Assembly: GCA_038848185.1 (NCBI GenBank)
Contig: JAWCNV010000040.1
Location: 1 to 7,090, forward strand
Source: JAAOZP01 sp038848185
GTDB taxonomy: Archaea > Thermoproteota > EX4484-205 > JAAOZP01
Length of the DNA: 7,090 nt
Direction: 5' to 3'
Part shown: in pieces, positions 4,511 to 7,090 of the stretch
Layout of the letters: each line of letters begins with the position of its first letter
How positions within the stretch are numbered: position 1 is the first letter of the stretch
Position numbers and translations under genes: made by a program
The notes under the pieces: model-generated
Told to the model about the DNA's origin: nothing
Database searches by the model: none
The model's input: only the letters and a program-made list of their open reading frames with translations

Positions 4511-6363
4511 TGACAAGAGTCCTTTTCAATTATCGTGTTTCGGTAATTATGCTTTTAATAATCATGGTCACAAGTATAGGGCTCTATGTTAGAGCTCAGG
4601 TTCCGCTAGTTGTAGACGGGTATATCTCTATGCCTGATGGATCTCCAGCCTCAGGAGCCTCTGTAACTGTAAGTGTCTCAGGTGGACCTTCCGGTTCTGC
4701 TACTTCAGGAGGCAATGGCTATTACAGGGTTGATCTAACGGTTTCTCCTGGAACTCATACTGTTACGGTCAGGGCATCAAAAGGCAGTTACTCTGGATCT
4801 GCCACGGGTTCAGGCGAGGCACATATTTCAGTAAATGTTCGTCTCTCCGAAGCTCCTCCGCCTACGCCGCCACCCACTCCTCCTCCTGCTCCGAAGAAAT
4901 CTGTCAAGATTGAGCTTAATGTTCCTGGTGAGGCTGCTGTTAACACCAGTGTCAGAATAAGTGGGAAGACTGTTCCAAGGGTTTCTCCAGTGTACTTGAA
5001 GGTTAAGGATCCGAAGGGGGGGTTAAAGGAGTATGAGTTGACGGTAAAGCCTAGCGGAAACTTCTCGTTCGACTTAACTCCTACGCTTCTAGGTCTCTAT
5101 AAGGTTTCAGCGTATTTCAAGGGGGATGTGGACTATCAGTCTGCTTCAACACCTGAGTATCCTCTTCAGGTGAAAGCGGGCTCTATTCTCGATCTGACGG
5201 TAACTCCGACTGTGGTGGTTGCGGGGGCGGAGAACATTAGGATAAATGGAAGCCTCTATCCTCCAAGCACTAAAAACGTTTCACTATACTATTCTCTTGA
5301 CAATGTTTCATGGGTGTTTTTCGCCGAGGCGAGTGCTGCGACAGGTGTTTTCTCGATGGTTTGGGAGCCGAGGGCTTTCGGAGATGTTTTCATAAAGGCA
5401 GAGTGGGCGGGGAACGATACTTACACTGGTTCAGTTGCATACGGGAGGTTTCAAACAGTTTTGCCGAGCGTATGCTTTTTACGGTCATGGGTTGATAAGT
5501 CTCCGATTGTGCTTGGGGAGGAAATACGGATCAACGGGGTTCTTAGTGGTGCTGCACAGCCTGAAAGCGCTGAGCTAACTTTGCATGTATACACTGGTGG
5601 AGAGGAGGTTGAAACCTTTAGGCTCAGGCCTTCTTCAGATGGAGTTTTCACCATAAGCTATACGCCAGGGTCGCCGGGGATCTATGTTCTGCTTCTTGAG
5701 GCTGGTGGAGTAAGATTGTTGAAGGCTAGCAACGTTACAACAGTAGTTGTCTTGGGTGAGGTGCTGCTTAGACCGGTTAACTCTACAGGTGGACTGCTGA
5801 GTGAGGCAACAGTGGAGTTGAAGCATAGTGAAGTCGCCCGCTCAGAATCCGGTGAATTGACAACAATCTTGGATCTTGGAGATTACGAGGTTATTGTCAA
5901 GATTGGTGAGGCCGAAGTGTTTAGAGGTTCTCTGAGCCTGAGGAGTAACGGGGTTTTCCTAACTACTCTCAGCCAAGGTGAAGAGTTTCCACTCCCCATA
6001 ACGAGTAAGCCTTTATTAATCGAGTTGAGGACTAAAACATATTCTCTAAGCGTTCATGTGGTTAATGAATTCGGCGAGCCGGTAGGAAACATTGAGGTCA
6101 AGGTTGCTTCATCAGTTTTTCAAATAACGGGGAGGACGGATGCTGATGGCCGTATCGTTTTTTCAAACATCCCTGCCGGAACCTATGCTGTCAGCACTTC
6201 CTCCGACAGTAAGAGTGTTAACCTTGTTCGAAACGAATCAGTGATGTTAAAAGGGTCAGGGTTAAACGTGAAGATCATGCTTATCATCGAGGCGATTGCC
6301 TTAGTAGCACTATGCTTCACCACAGTTTACTTTGCTAGGAAGAAGCCCGCCACCAATAAATAA
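4510..6363 (+). CDS. Membrane-anchored surface protein with carboxypeptidase-regulatory-like and Ig-like repeats
   Basis: The product is 617 residues. Its ATG shares one base with the peptidase stop (TAATG), so the genes are co-transcribed and coupled. A signal peptide covers 1-29 (R3, R9, hydrophobic 10-27, likely cut after V-R-A). Residues about 32-112 look like a carboxypeptidase-regulatory-like beta domain (V-D-G-Y-I-S-M-P-D-G-S-P-A-S-G-A-S-V). A Pro-rich hinge follows at 116-128. Three Ig-like segments lie at about 131-221, 226-317 and 321-413, each with an I-x-G/I-N-G strand (R-I-S-G, R-I-N-G-S, R-I-N-G-V). A further beta segment spans about 416-510, and a second carboxypeptidase-regulatory-like domain 512-582 (N-E-F-G-E-P-V-G-N-I-E-V, T-D-A-D-G-R, I-P-A-G-T-Y). 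One membrane helix (589-609) and the basic tail R-K-K-P-A-T-N-K put the repeats outside the cell. No catalytic motif is seen, so a stalk, adhesin or docking role is the best inference, perhaps for the peptidase. Confidence 0.75.
   Translation: MTRVLFNYRVSVIMLLIIMVTSIGLYVRAQVPLVVDGYISMPDGSPASGASVTVSVSGGPSGSATSGGNGYYRVDLTVSPGTHTVTVRASKGSYSGSATGSGEAHISVNVRLSEAPPPTPPPTPPPAPKKSVKIELNVPGEAAVNTSVRISGKTVPRVSPVYLKVKDPKGGLKEYELTVKPSGNFSFDLTPTLLGLYKVSAYFKGDVDYQSASTPEYPLQVKAGSILDLTVTPTVVVAGAENIRINGSLYPPSTKNVSLYYSLDNVSWVFFAEASAATGVFSMVWEPRAFGDVFIKAEWAGNDTYTGSVAYGRFQTVLPSVCFLRSWVDKSPIVLGEEIRINGVLSGAAQPESAELTLHVYTGGEEVETFRLRPSSDGVFTISYTPGSPGIYVLLLEAGGVRLLKASNVTTVVVLGEVLLRPVNSTGGLLSEATVELKHSEVARSESGELTTILDLGDYEVIVKIGEAEVFRGSLSLRSNGVFLTTLSQGEEFPLPITSKPLLIELRTKTYSLSVHVVNEFGEPVGNIEVKVASSVFQITGRTDADGRIVFSNIPAGTYAVSTSSDSKSVNLVRNESVMLKGSGLNVKIMLIIEAIALVALCFTTVYFARKKPATNK
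4855..4893 (+). repeat. Proline-rich hinge coding stretch
   Basis: Thirteen codons encode P-P-P-T-P-P-P-T-P-P-P-A-P, giving a C-rich low-complexity run in an otherwise balanced gene. It joins the first beta domain to the Ig-like array of the anchored surface protein and should form a stiff extended spacer. Confidence 0.8.
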
Positions 6364-6371
6364 TACTACCA

Positions 6372-6393
6372 ACAGAGGAAGCATTTTTTCTGT
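6372..6393 (+). terminator. Possible terminator of the peptidase operon
   Basis: ACAGA (6372-6376) and TCTGT (6389-6393) can pair. The stem extends inward through two G-T and two A-T pairs, and it encloses a run of six T (6384-6389). It begins 9 bases after the operon's last stop. Archaeal termination mainly needs the T-run. The hairpin is weak. Confidence 0.3.
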
Positions 6394-6444
6394 GGTCTCT
6401 ATTGTTGATTCAGCTATGATGCTAATAGTCGGGTTCACGAAACG

Positions 6445-6455
6445 AATAAATTAAA
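6445..6455 (+). promoter_or_regulatory. TATA-like box for the Gly-rich membrane protein gene
   Basis: AATAAATTAAA is centred about 25 bases before the GTG at 6475, with CGAAACG upstream. This supports a separate, leaderless message for the downstream gene, not read-through from the peptidase operon. Confidence 0.45.
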
Positions 6456-6474
6456 GCCATATTCATTATCTCCG

Positions 6475-6846
6475 GTGATACAGGTGGGAGAAGAGGGTCA
6501 CCTATGGCTTGGCGCGTTCATAGGCTTTATAGTGAACTCTATTCTAGGCGCATACTTTCCGATACTTGGTCCTTTGATCGGTGGCTTTATTGCCGGCTTA
6601 ATAGCTAAGGGTGGAGCCGGTAGAGGTGCTCTAGCTGGGTTTCTGGCGGGAATATTTGGGGGGATAATCGCGACCATCCTTATTATTCTTGGGTTCGTTG
6701 CAGCCGGTGGCCTGCTTGGAGGTGTTTTAGGTGGGTTACTGGGTCTTCTAGGGGGTCTGGTTGCTGGCGGAGCAATCATAGTATCGTTGGCATTTGGATC
6801 GTTGCTGTCAATAATAGGTGGTGCTGTCGGCGGAGCAATAGGCTAG
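6475..6846 (+). CDS. Small Gly-rich multi-helix membrane protein, DUF5518-like
   Basis: The product is 123 residues from a GTG start. The start fits the TATA-like box, and the next GTG at 6484 is the only close alternative. By count 35 of 123 residues are Gly (28 percent). After a short polar N-terminus (about 1-9) the chain is hydrophobic almost throughout, with probable helices near 10-28, 31-45, 51-76, 79-100 and 100-122. The segment G-P-L-I-G-G-F-I-A-G-L-I-A-K-G-G-A-G-R-G (32-51) matches my memory of the archaeal DUF5518 family, whose function is unknown. From 78 the pattern G-G-L-L-G-G-V-L-G-G-L-L-G repeats G-G every 4-5 residues, which favours very tight helix packing. Only K45 and R50 are charged in the membrane part, marking one loop. 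There is no enzymatic motif. The gene appears monocistronic. Confidence 0.75.
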   Translation: MIQVGEEGHLWLGAFIGFIVNSILGAYFPILGPLIGGFIAGLIAKGGAGRGALAGFLAGIFGGIIATILIILGFVAAGGLLGGVLGGLLGLLGGLVAGGAIIVSLAFGSLLSIIGGAVGGAIG

Positions 6847-6855
6847 AAGGACACA

Positions 6856-6863
6856 TTCTTTTT
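6856..6863 (+). terminator. T-rich tract, likely terminator of the Gly-rich protein gene
   Basis: TTCTTTTT begins 10 bases after the stop at 6846. Oligo-T tracts of this kind suffice for archaeal RNA polymerase termination. The next start has its own promoter 160 bases further on. Confidence 0.45.
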
Positions 6864-6900
6864 CCTAGGTGTAGGTTAAGCCCCTCAACTGCTAGGGAAA
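6861..6900 (+). repeat. Bulged inverted repeat in the 6847-7061 intergenic region
   Basis: TTTCCTAG (6861-6868) pairs with CTAGGGAAA (6892-6900), giving 8 pairs with one bulged G. Inside it, GTT (6875-6877) can pair with AAC (6887-6889). It could be a small hairpin at the 3' end of the previous transcript or part of an uncharacterised RNA. The rest of 6901-7020 shows no reading frame or RNA motif that I can recognise. Confidence 0.35.
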
Positions 6901-7024
6901 TAGCCTCCACGTTATATTTCTCTTGAAGTCAGCCTTAAAACTGGCACCGGTTACATCACTAGCCTCAGTCAAAGTAAAAGGATTCAAATAATAGATTTTC
7001 CATAGAGGGTAGAAAAACACAAAC

Positions 7025-7033
7025 TTTTTAAAT
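7025..7033 (+). promoter_or_regulatory. TATA box for the right-edge gene
   Basis: TTTTTAAAT is preceded by ACACAAAC, a plausible BRE. It is centred about 33 bases before the ATG at 7062, so transcription should start near 7056 with a leader of about 6 bases. The geometry is the same as for the peptidase gene. Confidence 0.55.
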
Positions 7034-7061
7034 GTTCACGACGTTTTTACCAGTAGGTGAA

Positions 7062-7090
7062 ATGAGTTTGAATATCCTAGATAGGAAAAT
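7062..7090 (+). CDS. 5' end of an unidentified gene (partial)
   Basis: Nine complete codons (M-S-L-N-I-L-D-R-K) run to the end of the window. The start is supported by the TATA box at 7025-7033. GGTGA at 7056-7060 is too close to the ATG to act as a normal Shine-Dalgarno site. The GTG at 7058 is excluded because it meets TGA after one more codon. Too short to assign a family. Confidence 0.5.

Noticed and set aside
4855..4893. C-rich repeat run as a possible CRISPR or tandem-repeat array
   Set aside because: It is the in-frame Pro-rich hinge of the surface protein. There are no spacers and no direct-repeat units.
2447..5826. Several 60-90 codon open frames on both strands inside the peptidase and repeat-protein genes
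   Set aside because: They have no promoter or ribosome site, low-complexity or incoherent products, and lie fully within two long, well-supported genes.
999..6363. A functional link between vapBC and the peptidase operon, such as a defence island
   Set aside because: Each unit has its own promoter, no nuclease, helicase or other defence gene is present, and adjacency alone does not support a joint system.
6498..6779. Open frame on the minus strand opposite the Gly-rich membrane protein, rich in Pro and Ala
   Set aside because: It is the mirror of Gly codons (GGN read backwards as NCC). The plus-strand frame has a promoter and a coherent membrane protein.
1..7090. Insertion sequence, integrase, attachment site or tRNA
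   Set aside because: No transposase or integrase motifs, no terminal inverted repeats with target duplication, and no cloverleaf sequence were seen on either strand.

Overview
The window looks like the chromosome of a thermophilic or mesothermophilic archaeon of the Thermoproteota (crenarchaeal/bathyarchaeal) type. This is inferred from the sequence and not from a database match. The support is: A/T-rich archaeal TATA boxes centred about 25-34 bases before the start codons of six transcription units, so most first genes appear leaderless or nearly so; a strong Shine-Dalgarno site kept only inside an operon; TTG and GTG starts; a VapBC pair; and two families familiar from archaea, a secreted gingipain-like C25 peptidase and a Gly-rich DUF5518-type membrane protein.

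Layout, left to right. (1) Positions 1-70, minus strand: the first 23 codons of a gene that leaves the window, with its own TATA box and an N-terminus like a signal peptide or membrane anchor. (2) 199-705, plus: a DUF192 protein tethered by one N-terminal membrane helix, divergent from (1). (3) 778-1412, plus: a vapB-vapC toxin-antitoxin pair with a 4-base ATGA overlap and a palindrome between TATA box and start that suits an autoregulatory operator. (4) 1520-6363, plus: a two-gene operon. The first gene encodes a very large secreted C25-family cysteine peptidase with its propeptide, catalytic His/Cys and a string of C-terminal beta modules, but no membrane anchor. The second starts on the last base of the first gene's stop codon, behind a strong Shine-Dalgarno site. 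It encodes a signal-peptide-bearing, Ig/carboxypeptidase-regulatory-repeat protein held in the membrane by a C-terminal helix. (5) 6475-6846, plus: a small, extremely Gly-rich multi-helix membrane protein (DUF5518-like). (6) 7062 to the end, plus: the first codons of another gene with its own promoter.

How the parts relate. Most of the window is cell-surface biology. The peptidase and the anchored repeat protein are translationally coupled, so a surface-assembled pair is the most attractive hypothesis: the soluble protease may dock on, or act on, the membrane-anchored stalk. This is inference from gene order and architecture only. VapBC is an independent module and nothing ties it to the protease operon. 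No tRNA, rRNA, CRISPR array or transposon was found.
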